This document shows, one piece after another, positions 28,501 through 36,378 of a stretch of DNA of 64,000 bases. The DNA is from Vibrio azureus (GTDB taxonomy: Bacteria > Pseudomonadota > Gammaproteobacteria > Enterobacterales > Vibrionaceae). The translations under genes and the position numbers were made by a program. The stretch spans positions 1,240,001-1,304,000 of the forward strand of contig NZ_CP018617.1 of NCBI RefSeq assembly GCF_002849855.1, written 5' to 3'. Within the stretch, counting starts at the first letter, position 1, and each line of letters begins with the position of its first letter. The notes under the pieces were generated by a model. The model did no database searches. It saw only the letters and a program-made list of their open reading frames with translations, and had not been told where the DNA came from.

Positions 28501-28868
28501 TGAATACTTTGCCCTGCAGGTAACTGTGACTGAATCCAACTGCCATTGTCAAAAGAGATATTTAATGTATTGCGATAGATTTGTCCCTGAGCAACACTCG
28601 AAAATTCCATAATAGGATGACTGAGACTTGAAGCAGACCAAGCAGGCGCCGCCATCGTTAGGTTAGAGTCAAATATAATTTTTGAGTCTCTTAACTCGAC
28701 AGGAGAAGAGCCATTATTGGTAAGAGTAACCAGATAATTATTCCACCATTGCCCTTCGGTACCCACAACAGCAGTATCAGTTACCACAGTAGCAGAGGCA
28801 GAAGAAAGCCCCATACCAATCGCAAGTGCTAGCACACTAGGTACAAAAGCAAATTTACTTTTTATCAT
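25554..28868 (-). CDS. Large secreted multidomain chitinase (glycoside hydrolase family 19)
   Basis: An 1104-residue exported enzyme. After the signal peptide (to about residue 26) comes a carbohydrate-binding-like beta domain (about 27-145), a linker (GDGGTGGDPE), then two immunoglobulin-like repeats (about 155-245 and 255-345, each starting near LTSPTNGAEF or FTTPSNGSSI). A chitin-binding CBM5/12 module follows (about 357-405, WTRGDHAKAGDIM and SWTHHLNCDG). A helical region of about 350 residues has no family I recognise. The GH19 catalytic domain is at the C-terminus, with AFLAQSMQETIRYN holding the catalytic Glu and GCGWWGRGVIQTTGRQNFG. It should attack chitin outside the cell. The gene has a terminator close behind its stop. 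Confidence 0.9.
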   Translation of the reverse strand: MIKSKFAFVPSVLALAIGMGLSSASATVVTDTAVVGTEGQWWNNYLVTLTNNGSSPVELRDSKIIFDSNLTMAAPAWSASSLSHPIMEFSSVAQGQIYRNTLNISFDNGSWIQSQLPAGQSIQLTLGVSGVLDLNLLQNTVRLETNGDGGTGGDPELSFQLTSPTNGAEFIEGQTVIILADVQATNTSVKSATFFVDGTQVASLTQSPYQASWSAVGEGAHSIKVVVEDASGLVQEQTVAINVTAQEAGEPIAPEVRFTTPSNGSSIIKDQALDINVQASDLNDDLSQVIVKANDEAICEFDATVTTQFNCQWNATNVGNVTLQAVATDAQNLSSTAQISISVEEASTPTPDGLCAEFNVYPDWTRGDHAKAGDIMVHKNIAYSAASWTQTIPGSDQSWTHHLNCDGTEAGTAPLLSLRNPMDPVRLEVAGWPNTFVVASPSTAAPATLTFNTSSVSELKNLEQLTNQFVQLIEQAENAGTSSLIISSDVLDKVTQDKGNSIGSVAVKQALTNALTLTGSSIDSAAVNALSDDVKGWAQAHNLILSTLAPQAKFGWSLNIGDFAFDTHSGRQSVWDAASVYTADLLSKLGLYQLDATTKADFLAFTKSGATAALTSEQWHNALEYVKQVTDYVEAPAMLANIPTEQAANYFMGQTTAEQKIRKSAYSNVFALLFDKDSDALSSKIARYQNAKVPLYYVGEELEKGALTSIEALNQELAAVENVMNNEAFLYETPQSQWEPSTVYKWADFLDGLNAMHNIGVAGNKFWLLDSSVDDATNIKYAKVAIAAFLAQSMQETIRYNACDENNWSEVRYGAPTDYPMSASCGQLGQKYADYGVNPVSGLDYAYSCPRDNKMEVSALTHAKWYGAPAPVFAAPDAVLEEKGLLVNGHVGRWTNNGHCNEVPEKVDTSKQVWERDLCKTYVGQKAGSFIWDGSSQESVEGCGWWGRGVIQTTGRQNFGTLNHYLGRSHVDPDTIGTTIDGVTVEAPPANPLYADLDFCSNPGLICSSEENKEIKWIAGLFYWVTSVQAYNDVGGPYSDWNYHAELKKYVDSGMTGSQFIDDVSGIVNRGCPDLTCSTGDVHNVEERRENFMLVLQKLGLNPQ

Positions 28869-29526
28869 TTTAAGTATTCCATCATATTTATAAAAAATTG
28901 CTATAGCGAACGGACCTCAAGGCGCCTTACATAGAACATGTCGTCTTGGGACCTAAGATGTCGCTATATTTATGTTTTTATTTTTTAATGACAATCTATG
29001 GATGTAACTGAATGTAATGGAAGTAAAAATGGAAAATATCTCTCAAAAAAAAGTGGCGGCTTTTCTATAAATTTTGCAAAAATTGGAGTTATTAATAAGT
29101 TTAATAAAAGGTGCGAAGTTGGCCTCACTTCTTAGCCTTCTAATATCTCATTAATATCTAATATTTCTCGACAAAATCCAATTAACCTGCGCAATAACCC
29201 CAGTAAAACAAAGGTCAATATAAAAAACATTAACCAATAGAAATAACTTTTACATATTTTTACAATCTGAGCAAAGCTGCATGATGGACAAAAAACATAT
29301 CGTATTGATAAATAATGAAATAGTCATGAGAAGCCTCTATTGCTTTATCTATGGCATAGTTTTGTCTCATAAATCGTTTAAAACTGATCAATATCTAAAA
29401 TGCTGAGTATAAATGTGCAACAAATTGTCAATTTCAAGTTCAGAGCACAGATACTAGTTAAAAGAATTGGATAATGATCCTTCGATTCAATCCGTTACTC
29501 AAACATCACCTATGGAGAAGTAGAAT
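28869..29526. promoter_or_regulatory. Divergent region between chitinase and azurin genes
   Basis: About 660 AT-rich bases without a gene, holding both promoters. A divergent repeat-like palindrome is present at 28897-28968 (GCTATAGCGAACGGACCTC with return arm AGATGTCGCTAT). AGAAGTAG precedes the azurin ATG. Confidence 0.4.
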
Positions 29527-29979
29527 ATGCCTTTACGCACCACTACAGCGATCATGCTTTTGGGAATGAGTCTTAACGTACAAGCAAGTGCAGATTGCGA
29601 GGTCTCAATTGATGCTAATGATGCGATGCAGTTTTCATCTAAAACCTTGAGCGTACCAGCAAGCTGTAAAGAAGTGACATTGACACTTAATCATACAGGC
29701 AAGATGCCAGCTCAATCGATGGGCCACAATTTGGTCATTACCGATACTGATAAGGTTCAAGCAGTGGGTACAGAGGGAATGTCGGCAGGCTTAGAAAATA
29801 ACTACATCAAGCCCAATGATGAGCGTGTCTACGCCTCAACTAAGGTCATTGGAGGCGGAGAAAGTACATCAATGACATTTAACACAGAGAAGATGTCTCC
29901 AGATGGTGACTACACATTCTTCTGCTCTTTCCCTGGACATTGGGCCATTATGCAAGGCAAATTTGAGCTTACAAATTGA
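29527..29979 (+). CDS. azu: Azurin (periplasmic blue copper protein)
   Basis: A 150-residue protein with a 22-residue signal peptide (MLLGMSLNVQASA). The mature domain, about 128 residues, is full azurin length. The type 1 copper ligands are visible: His in SMGHNLVI, then Cys, His and Met in FFCSFPGHWAIMQGKFEL. The conserved disulfide cysteines are present (DCEVSI, ASCKEV). Azurins shuttle single electrons between periplasmic redox partners, often in denitrification or peroxide reduction. No partner gene lies beside it here. Single gene on the plus strand, divergent from the chitinase. Confidence 0.95.
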   Translation: MPLRTTTAIMLLGMSLNVQASADCEVSIDANDAMQFSSKTLSVPASCKEVTLTLNHTGKMPAQSMGHNLVITDTDKVQAVGTEGMSAGLENNYIKPNDERVYASTKVIGGGESTSMTFNTEKMSPDGDYTFFCSFPGHWAIMQGKFELTN

Positions 29980-30077
29980 TTGATGGTTCAACTTAGTTAG
30001 AGCAAATTAAGTTACAATAAATCAGTGATAGCAAGGTCTCACAGGGGGCATGGTGGTATACCCCCCTGTTACTATTG

Positions 30078-30123
30078 GTATACCCAAATGACCTCAAGAT
30101 GCTTGATTCAGAGCTATGACACT
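30078..30123. repeat. Intergenic repeat copy overlapping a gene end
   Basis: GTATACCCAAATGACCTCAAG is followed by ATGCTTGATTCAGAGC. The inner end of this copy runs into the last codons of the EIIC-EAL gene, whose stop is at 30114-30116. Confidence 0.75.
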
Positions 30124-32153
30124 GTTACAACCGAAAACGGTGTAGGCTTATAGATAAAATACCCTTGCACCTTGTTCACTCCACAGCTTTTTACAAACTC
30201 GTATTCCTCTAGTGTCTCAACGCCTTCTGCCACCACTTCACAATGGGTGATATTGCCTAACTTAGCCACCAGCGAATACAGTTCTCTCCCTTTCTCATCT
30301 GTAGCATCAAGCAGTAATGAACGATCTAATTTGATTTTATCAAATGGGTACTTAAGCAAGTGAGGAAAAGAGGCATAACCGGTTCCAAAATCATCCATTG
30401 CGATGCGAATGCCCTGCTCGTGAAGCGCTTTCATGGTGTTAGTTAAAGATACTTTATCACTTAAAATTGCCTCTTCAGTAATTTCAATCTCCAACCATTG
30501 CGACGGTATCTCATAGTGTTTTAATCGAGCAAGTAAATGAGGAACAAATGATTCTTGCTCTATCGAAGCCACCGAAATGTTAATAGCAACCCTACACTCA
30601 GGCGAAAGATCCATGGCTTTCATGTTGCCCAATACTTTTTCAATCACTAACTTGTCGAGTAAAGGCATGGCATTCAAAATTTGAAAATCATGAATAAAAG
30701 TTGGTGGGCACACTTGACCATCTTTGTCGATGTACCTTAACAAAGCTTCGTAAGAATAAAGGTTCTGGTCATCACAAGATTGTAGCTTTTGATAAAACAT
30801 CACCAGCTCTCCCTGAGATAAGATTGTGTTAAGGCGCTTCTGTGCAAGCGATTTACTCAAGCTGGTTTTATTAGAATCTTTTACACTATCTAAAAGCGAG
30901 GTAAAAATAGAACGGTCAATATCACTATATTCAGGAGATGTGCGGCGTAAGGCACAACTTTGACCTGCGAAGGCAAGGTAAAATGGCCGATAAATCAAGA
31001 TCCCTAATACGATGATAACGAACTGGAGGAGCGCACCTTCAAACTGGTCCCCCATCGCAAGATAACCACTGAACAGAGGGGGGGTCATCCAGTTAGTAAT
31101 GGTTTCAACATGAGGGACCAGCCCTGAGGCAATCGCGAAATAAGTAATAATGAAGCTCACCAAAGGTACCAGAACAAAAGGAATAATCAATAATGGGTTA
31201 AAGATAATAGGTAAGCCAAAAATGAGCACTTCATTGATGTTAAACATCACTAAAGGCAGTGCTGCCAAACACAACATCAAGTGATGCCGCTGTTTAGTAA
31301 AAAGCAAAACACATAGCAATAAGCTGATACTATTACCCGAGCCTCCCATCGAGAGAAAAGCATCATAAAACCCTTGGCTGATAATATTAAGTGGCTCATC
31401 TCCAGCTTGCCAAGCCGAGACATTGGCCTCTGTCGCGGCAAAAAGTTTTTGCTTCACCGTAAACAACATATTATGACCATTGATTCCAATCGCCCCTAGC
31501 AGCCCTAGGATGGTTTGGTAAAGTAATCCGCCTTCCAAAGTCATTGGATTGAGTTCAAAGCTTAAAATTGTATCTCCAGAAAATACCATCACAAAAGTGG
31601 TAATGTGAGACAGTGCTAAAGCCAGCATAATAAATGCAAAAAAGTGCAGCACATGTTTCATCAACGCACTAGCAAAATCCAGAGCCTGTGGCTCAAGCAG
31701 CCGCACATGAAACATTCTTAGATATGAAAAAGTGATCATCGCACTCAGAAGTGCCAACAAGGGGTTATTGGGCAAACGAAAGGTCTGCGATAAGCTATTG
31801 TTATCGATCGAAACTAGGTAAAACAAAATCAGCGAATAGATAATGCATACCGCACTAGAGGCACGTGTTTTATATGACAAGTAATAGCCCGCAACAATAC
31901 AAAATGCAGTGGGGTAAAGATTGACTAAAATATCTGCAACATGAAATAAAACTTGAGCCCCTTCCATCCAACCACTTAAACGAAACAAGTGACCAAGAAA
32001 AATAGCTAACGCATTTGACATGGTCAAAGGCAGAAGCAGCAGAGCGATAGAAGCAAGATCGGTAAAGTAAGATTTAGAGGCTGAACGCTGCGATTCGGTT
32101 TTAGAAAACCAATGCTGATAAAAATCTAACTGAAAGATTGAGCGGATTTGCAT
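30114..32153 (-). CDS. PTS EIIC-like membrane domain fused to EAL c-di-GMP phosphodiesterase
   Basis: A 679-residue fusion from the ATG at 32153. The open frame extends upstream to 32219, but those codons cover a palindrome (32182-32202) that looks regulatory. Residues about 30-420 form a sugar-PTS EIIC domain of the cellobiose type, with about ten helices, SMGGSGNSISLLLCVLLFT and the substrate loop NINEVLIFGLPIIFNP. Residues about 450-675 form an EAL domain with intact catalytic residues: EALLRY, NISV, EIEITEE, MDDFGTGYASF, IKLDRSL, VAEGVET and VQGYF. No EIIB or EIIA is nearby, so the EIIC part is more likely a sugar sensor controlling c-di-GMP breakdown than a transporter. This fusion type is known in vibrios. 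Confidence 0.9.
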   Translation of the reverse strand: MQIRSIFQLDFYQHWFSKTESQRSASKSYFTDLASIALLLLPLTMSNALAIFLGHLFRLSGWMEGAQVLFHVADILVNLYPTAFCIVAGYYLSYKTRASSAVCIIYSLILFYLVSIDNNSLSQTFRLPNNPLLALLSAMITFSYLRMFHVRLLEPQALDFASALMKHVLHFFAFIMLALALSHITTFVMVFSGDTILSFELNPMTLEGGLLYQTILGLLGAIGINGHNMLFTVKQKLFAATEANVSAWQAGDEPLNIISQGFYDAFLSMGGSGNSISLLLCVLLFTKQRHHLMLCLAALPLVMFNINEVLIFGLPIIFNPLLIIPFVLVPLVSFIITYFAIASGLVPHVETITNWMTPPLFSGYLAMGDQFEGALLQFVIIVLGILIYRPFYLAFAGQSCALRRTSPEYSDIDRSIFTSLLDSVKDSNKTSLSKSLAQKRLNTILSQGELVMFYQKLQSCDDQNLYSYEALLRYIDKDGQVCPPTFIHDFQILNAMPLLDKLVIEKVLGNMKAMDLSPECRVAINISVASIEQESFVPHLLARLKHYEIPSQWLEIEITEEAILSDKVSLTNTMKALHEQGIRIAMDDFGTGYASFPHLLKYPFDKIKLDRSLLLDATDEKGRELYSLVAKLGNITHCEVVAEGVETLEEYEFVKSCGVNKVQGYFIYKPTPFSVVTVS

Positions 32154-32181
32154 AAGGCATCTTTTGGTTAAAAAATCACTC

Positions 32182-32202
32182 CGGTTGTACATTTTACAAC
32201 CG
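32182..32202. promoter_or_regulatory. Palindrome in the leader of the EIIC-EAL gene
   Basis: Perfect 8-bp arms CGGTTGTA and TACAACCG around a five-base centre, 29 bases upstream of the preferred start at 32153. It could be a repressor operator or a hairpin covering the ribosome entry region. Confidence 0.4.
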
Positions 32203-32426
32203 ACCCTTTCCCAACTCATTGACCATAGGTGGTGACGGTCCTTTTGGTTGGTGTTCTGACTACTACAAACGTGTCGATCCCTTTTTCTAATTCAACGGCT
32301 TAAAAGCACCTGAACGGAAATATTTTGGCGACCCACGACTAACTGTAATATAGGGAGCGTAATTTAACGACTATATGCAACAAGATCCATTAGCATATTT
32401 TATGGTGACAATAGCAAATGGTAAAC

Positions 32427-33275
32427 TTAGTGCTCGTGAACCAAGGGGAAACGCTGTTCATATAACTCCATAAAGTCTTTTCTAATCAGCTCTTCTAAAT
32501 GATTGGCTTTATCGGTAGGACAGAAGATCATGACATGAACGATCTGCTCACCATTAATATTGCTAGAGATGTGTATGTGCGGCTCTGCTCCCGGCAGGTC
32601 CACCCCTGCGTGCTTCTCTATCATGGTATTGTAGCGATGAGCCACATCACTAAAGTAACTGCAATGCTCTTCTATCTTATCGTGCAAGATGGGTAAAATT
32701 GGGTATAGATTCACAAAGTCTTTCACAACAACCGAAAAGTTATGGTAAACGTAGCGCTTCATGAAGTTCAAGTTCTTCACCGGATAAGTAAAAAACATGC
32801 TATTTGGCAAGGTGGCCGTTTTCCCTGTGTAATGATATTGACCATGGTGAAGATCAATTTCTTGTATCACTGTCGCCATCATATTGTGTTCAATGACCTC
32901 ACCACACAATTTACCGACTTCTATCCAATCACCGACACGAAAAGATCGAGAGCTTGCTCTCTGAATAGAACCGGTAAAACACAGAATGATCTCTTTTGAA
33001 GCAACCACAATTGCGACAGCAATAGCTGTAACACTTAAGGCAAACTCATTGATTTCAGATTGCCAAAGCATAAAAATAATGATCAGAGTAATAACAAAAC
33101 TGCCATTTTTTGTCCTCGACATCCAATTACGCTGACTTTCTGTAATGAAAGCATCATCGCCACGGATTTGAGATAAAATGACTCGACGGAGAAGGGAGAT
33201 GACAAGCAGAATAAGCACTGTCAGAATGATTTTGTGTGTAAAAAGAAAATTAACGGCTAACTGCAATGTCTCCAT
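32427..33275 (-). CDS. MscS-family mechanosensitive ion channel
   Basis: A 282-residue membrane protein, the size of a minimal MscS. Three hydrophobic helices (about 12-33, 57-72, 75-100) precede the beta domain with SFRVGDWIEVGKLCGEVIEHNMMATVIQ, the usual MscS signature, where the loop gives the cytoplasmic vestibule. TATLPNSMFFTYPVKNLN is the second hallmark. The pore helix (FALSVTAIAVAIVVASKEII) is poorer in glycine than E. coli MscS, so conductance may differ. It should release solutes on hypo-osmotic shock. Transcribed on its own between two minus-strand genes. Confidence 0.88.
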   Translation of the reverse strand: METLQLAVNFLFTHKIILTVLILLVISLLRRVILSQIRGDDAFITESQRNWMSRTKNGSFVITLIIIFMLWQSEINEFALSVTAIAVAIVVASKEIILCFTGSIQRASSRSFRVGDWIEVGKLCGEVIEHNMMATVIQEIDLHHGQYHYTGKTATLPNSMFFTYPVKNLNFMKRYVYHNFSVVVKDFVNLYPILPILHDKIEEHCSYFSDVAHRYNTMIEKHAGVDLPGAEPHIHISSNINGEQIVHVMIFCPTDKANHLEELIRKDFMELYEQRFPLVHEH

Positions 33276-33361
33276 ATCTTAGCTTCCTAATTGCTTCAGA
33301 TTGGTCGTCTATATATTCGAAAATAACATGTTTAAATACAATATTATGGCATCACTTTATC

Positions 33362-33420
33362 AGAAAGGGAGCCGTACTATACTCAAATGAACTCAAGATA
33401 GTTGGAGCGGCTCCCTTTCT
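33362..33420. terminator. Strong terminator with a repeat copy in its loop
   Basis: AGAAAGGGAGCCG (33362-33374) pairs perfectly with CGGCTCCCTTTCT (33408-33420). The 33-base loop consists of a degenerate intergenic repeat (TATACTCAAATGAACTCAAG). It lies downstream of the small gene at 33428-33628. Confidence 0.75.
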
Positions 33421-33427
33421 CATTTAT

Positions 33428-33628
33428 TTAGTGAACGGGGGTAGCATTTGTTTGATTAAACTGGCCAAAGTGTTGTTCAAGTACTTCTGGCGTCAACTTA
33501 CCTTCTGCTTCTAATTTTTTAAGCTTTGCGACCACTTCTTTTTGCTCTTCCAAAGAAGGCAACTTGACATCTTTCTCTTGAGCCGCTTCCTGAGCAATCA
33601 TCTCAAGTTCAGTTTCGAAATCTTTCAT
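33428..33628 (-). CDS. Small acidic helical protein, unknown function
   Basis: A 66-residue highly charged protein (MKDFETELEMIAQEAAQEKD..., then EEQKEVVAKLKKLEAEGKLT), predicted helical with no export signal. Its stop is just eight bases from the strong terminator at 33362-33420 and its own promoter must lie in the spacer upstream, so it looks like an independent small gene. The family is not recognised; the amino acid pattern is that of a genuine small soluble protein. Confidence 0.7.
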   Translation of the reverse strand: MKDFETELEMIAQEAAQEKDVKLPSLEEQKEVVAKLKKLEAEGKLTPEVLEQHFGQFNQTNATPVH

Positions 33629-33965
33629 TATTCTTACCTACTTATTATGGCCATATCGCCATTAACAATATCGTCTATCACCAAGTAGCCTCAAGGCACT
33701 TGGGTATATTCTATCCAACTCTGTTGTTTGAAGCTACAAAGCATCGCTTGCAAGTACGGTGTCGTCATTAACGTACTGCGAATCATTCTGCAATAAATTT
33801 TGCATTACAATGGCTTAGGCAGTAAATTTATCCTATCTCCAAGAGCATGGAACACACAAAGATAAATCTTAGACACAAATTTTACTCAGTAAAGGGAACT
33901 TTTACCTTTATGGAAGTGACCAATATTCAATGAAAAAAATCGATGGATAACGCAGAGAGTCTACA
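33629..33965. promoter_or_regulatory. Divergent region upstream of the moxR-bat operon
   Basis: Holds a repeat copy (33681-33709: CCAAGTAGCCTCAAGGCACTTGGGTATA) and about 250 bases of AT-rich sequence expected to contain the promoter of the plus-strand moxR-bat operon. No gene seen. Confidence 0.45.
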
Positions 33966-34922
33966 ATGCATAAAACCAACTTTAATTCTCTTCAACACTA
34001 TCTTGAGTCCCAAATCCTTGGCCAACCTAATTTAGTAAAACAATTACTCATTGCACTGCTTGCTGATGGGCATATATTAGTTGAAGGCCCTCCTGGACTG
34101 GCTAAAACGAGAGCCGTAAAATCACTATCTGATTGTGTTGAAGGTGACTTTCACCGTATTCAATTTACGCCAGATCTCCTTCCAGCAGACTTAACAGGAA
34201 CTGATATTTTCCGTCCTGAAACGGGTGAATTCACCTTTCAATCTGGACCGATCTTTAATTCATTGATCCTTGCTGACGAAATAAACCGTGCACCAGCAAA
34301 AGTACAAGCTGCCATGTTAGAAGCCATGGCCGAAAAACAAGTCACCGCTGGCCGCAATACGTATGCACTACCCGAGCTATTTTTAGTCATGGCAACGCAA
34401 AACCCTATTGAGCAAGAAGGGACCTATCCATTGCCGGAAGCTCAGCTCGACCGTTTCTTGCTGCATTTAGATGTGGATTACCCAGACGCTGAACATGAGT
34501 TGGCCATTCTGCGCATTAACCGTGGTGAAGCAAAAGGTGACACTGCGATTGAGCGTCCAACTCTCACTCAACAAGATATTTTTACGGCACGTAAAGAAGT
34601 CCTCAATATTCACATGGCAGACACCATTGAGCAGTATATCGTACGCCTTGTCATGGCGACTCGTCAGCCCGGAGACTATGACTCAGAGCTTGAAAATTGG
34701 CTATCGATGGGCGTCAGTCCACGAGCAACAATCGCCCTCGATCGTTGTGCTCGTGCTCACGCATGGCTAAGTGGTCGCGACTTTGTTTCTCCTGAAGATG
34801 TTCAAGCCATGGCTTACCCCGTTCTTCGCCATCGCTTGCTGTTAAGCTACCACGCTCAAGCTGAGGGAGTGACAGCAAACCAAATTATCAGCAAGCTCCT
34901 AAACCTTGTAGGAAGCGCTTAA
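33966..34922 (+). CDS. MoxR-family AAA ATPase
   Basis: A 318-residue AAA+ ATPase, first gene of a six-gene operon. Walker A is GPPGLAKT (about 40-47), Walker B LILADEINRAP (about 101-111), sensor 1 MATQNPIEQEGTYPLPEAQLDRF, and the lid contains GVSPRATIALDRCARA. MoxR proteins act as chaperones that insert cofactors or assemble complexes, working with von Willebrand A-domain partners. Such partners are encoded directly downstream here (batA, batB), which supports this role. The next gene follows within 15 bases. Confidence 0.95.
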   Translation: MHKTNFNSLQHYLESQILGQPNLVKQLLIALLADGHILVEGPPGLAKTRAVKSLSDCVEGDFHRIQFTPDLLPADLTGTDIFRPETGEFTFQSGPIFNSLILADEINRAPAKVQAAMLEAMAEKQVTAGRNTYALPELFLVMATQNPIEQEGTYPLPEAQLDRFLLHLDVDYPDAEHELAILRINRGEAKGDTAIERPTLTQQDIFTARKEVLNIHMADTIEQYIVRLVMATRQPGDYDSELENWLSMGVSPRATIALDRCARAHAWLSGRDFVSPEDVQAMAYPVLRHRLLLSYHAQAEGVTANQIISKLLNLVGSA

Positions 34923-34934
34923 TAGGTGATAAAC

Positions 34935-35861
34935 ATGTCGATATCACATGCACTACCACCTCACGCCAATGGGGTGACCTTAACCCTAGAAGAGTTGCTT
35001 CAGTACCGGACCCAATCTGTGCGTTGGTTACCTCCTGCTCAAAGTATTTGGTCACAAATGAGCGGCAACCACACAAGTCGTCAAAAAGGCCGCGGAATGG
35101 ACTTTATGGAAGTCAGACAATACCAACCGGGTGACGATATCCGCAGTATTGATTGGCGAGTAACGGCAAGAACAGGCAAAGCTCATACAAAACTGTTTGC
35201 GGAAGATAAAGAACAAGCGGTCATCCTGTATATCGACTTGAGTCCAAGCTTATATTTTGGTTCTAAATATGTTCTTAAATCGATTCAGCTAGCTCACTTC
35301 GCAAGTGTCATGATTTGGCTCACGTTAGCTAAAAAAGACCGAATTGGCGCCGTAATTGATGATGGACAGAAATGCTTGGAATTTCGCCCATCTTCGTTAC
35401 AAAAGCAGGGGCTGAGGATTTTAGATGCAATAGTAAACACACACAACCGGATGCTCGCGGCTCAAGAAGCCAACCCTGTTCGTCAGCAAAACTATCAGGC
35501 CGCAATTGAAACTTTGCATAATTTAACTCCCAAAGGGAGCGAAATTATTATGCTGAGTGATTTCTCTCAAATGAAAGAGAATGAGTTATTGCAATTGCGT
35601 CAGCTCAGCCAACATAACAGCGTCAGAACCGTCCAGTTTTATGATCCATTAGAACATGGAGAAACAGCGTTTCGTGGACAAGCAAAAGCATCAGATGGAC
35701 AACGTAGCCAGTGGTTTAATTTTGGTTCTAAGACTCAACGGCGAGCCTTAGAGTCCAGTTTTCTGACGCACCAGAAAGAAATCAAGCAACGTTGTCACTC
35801 TATGGCGATCCCTTTTCACGGTCTATCCAGTGGTTTACCTTTGATTCAACAGCTAAGCTAA
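34935..35861 (+). CDS. DUF58-domain protein of the MoxR/Bat operon
   Basis: A 308-residue protein. The ATG at 34935 is chosen over the GTG at 34926 because AGGTGAT lies directly before it. The DUF58 signature is complete: KGRGMDFMEVRQYQPGDDIR followed by SIDWRVTARTGKAHTKLFAED. The region that follows (VILYIDLSPSLYFGSK, with Asp and Ser) is a degenerate von Willebrand A domain. Proteins of this kind are the regular second gene of moxR operons, and their role is tied to the ATPase. Unlike many DUF58 proteins it has no membrane helices at its N-terminus. Confidence 0.92.
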   Translation: MSISHALPPHANGVTLTLEELLQYRTQSVRWLPPAQSIWSQMSGNHTSRQKGRGMDFMEVRQYQPGDDIRSIDWRVTARTGKAHTKLFAEDKEQAVILYIDLSPSLYFGSKYVLKSIQLAHFASVMIWLTLAKKDRIGAVIDDGQKCLEFRPSSLQKQGLRILDAIVNTHNRMLAAQEANPVRQQNYQAAIETLHNLTPKGSEIIMLSDFSQMKENELLQLRQLSQHNSVRTVQFYDPLEHGETAFRGQAKASDGQRSQWFNFGSKTQRRALESSFLTHQKEIKQRCHSMAIPFHGLSSGLPLIQQLS

Positions 35862-35898
35862 CCATCGTTTACCCTATGGAGTATTAAAGTAATAATTC

Positions 35899-36378
35899 AT
35901 GATGACAACAAATAATCCAAGCTTAGATTTAGCCCCTATTATCGTGCCAGAGTCTGTAAACTGGTTTCCTCTCGCATGGGGTTGGTGGGTTGTAATCAGT
36001 GGTGTTGTGTTTCTTTTCATCATCATTTCACTGTTTATAAAATCACGAGCGAAACGGCTACAGGCCAAAAAAACAGCCTTGCGTCTACTGACTGATCCAG
36101 ATGTTTCACATACACCTTCTTCTGCATTACAAGTGCTACGGCAAGTCACATTCAGTTACTTTCCTCGAGAAGAAGTGGCAGCATTAACAGGAAGCGCGTG
36201 GTATCAATTTTTGGATAGTCATAGCAAAGACTCTCGCTTCGTCGATAAACAACAACAATGGCAAGCTGCGTTGTATCAAAACTCTCAAACAGAGCAGGAT
36301 CAAGAGTTAATTGATGACTGTATTTTTTGGGTTAAACACGCACTTCCAGTAAAGAAAAAGGCAAAAATTCGTGACTGA
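35899..36378 (+). CDS. DUF4381 membrane protein of the Bat operon
   Basis: A 159-residue protein with one membrane helix at about 30-52 (WWVVISGVVFLFIIISLFI). A cytoplasmic helical part follows with the family pattern RQVTFSYFPREEVAALTGSAWYQFLDS. The pattern and position between DUF58 and batA genes identify DUF4381. It is thought to be an accessory of the Bat complex; no enzymatic residues are visible. Its last codons overlap the batA start, which indicates translational coupling. Confidence 0.88.
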   Translation: MMTTNNPSLDLAPIIVPESVNWFPLAWGWWVVISGVVFLFIIISLFIKSRAKRLQAKKTALRLLTDPDVSHTPSSALQVLRQVTFSYFPREEVAALTGSAWYQFLDSHSKDSRFVDKQQQWQAALYQNSQTEQDQELIDDCIFWVKHALPVKKKAKIRD

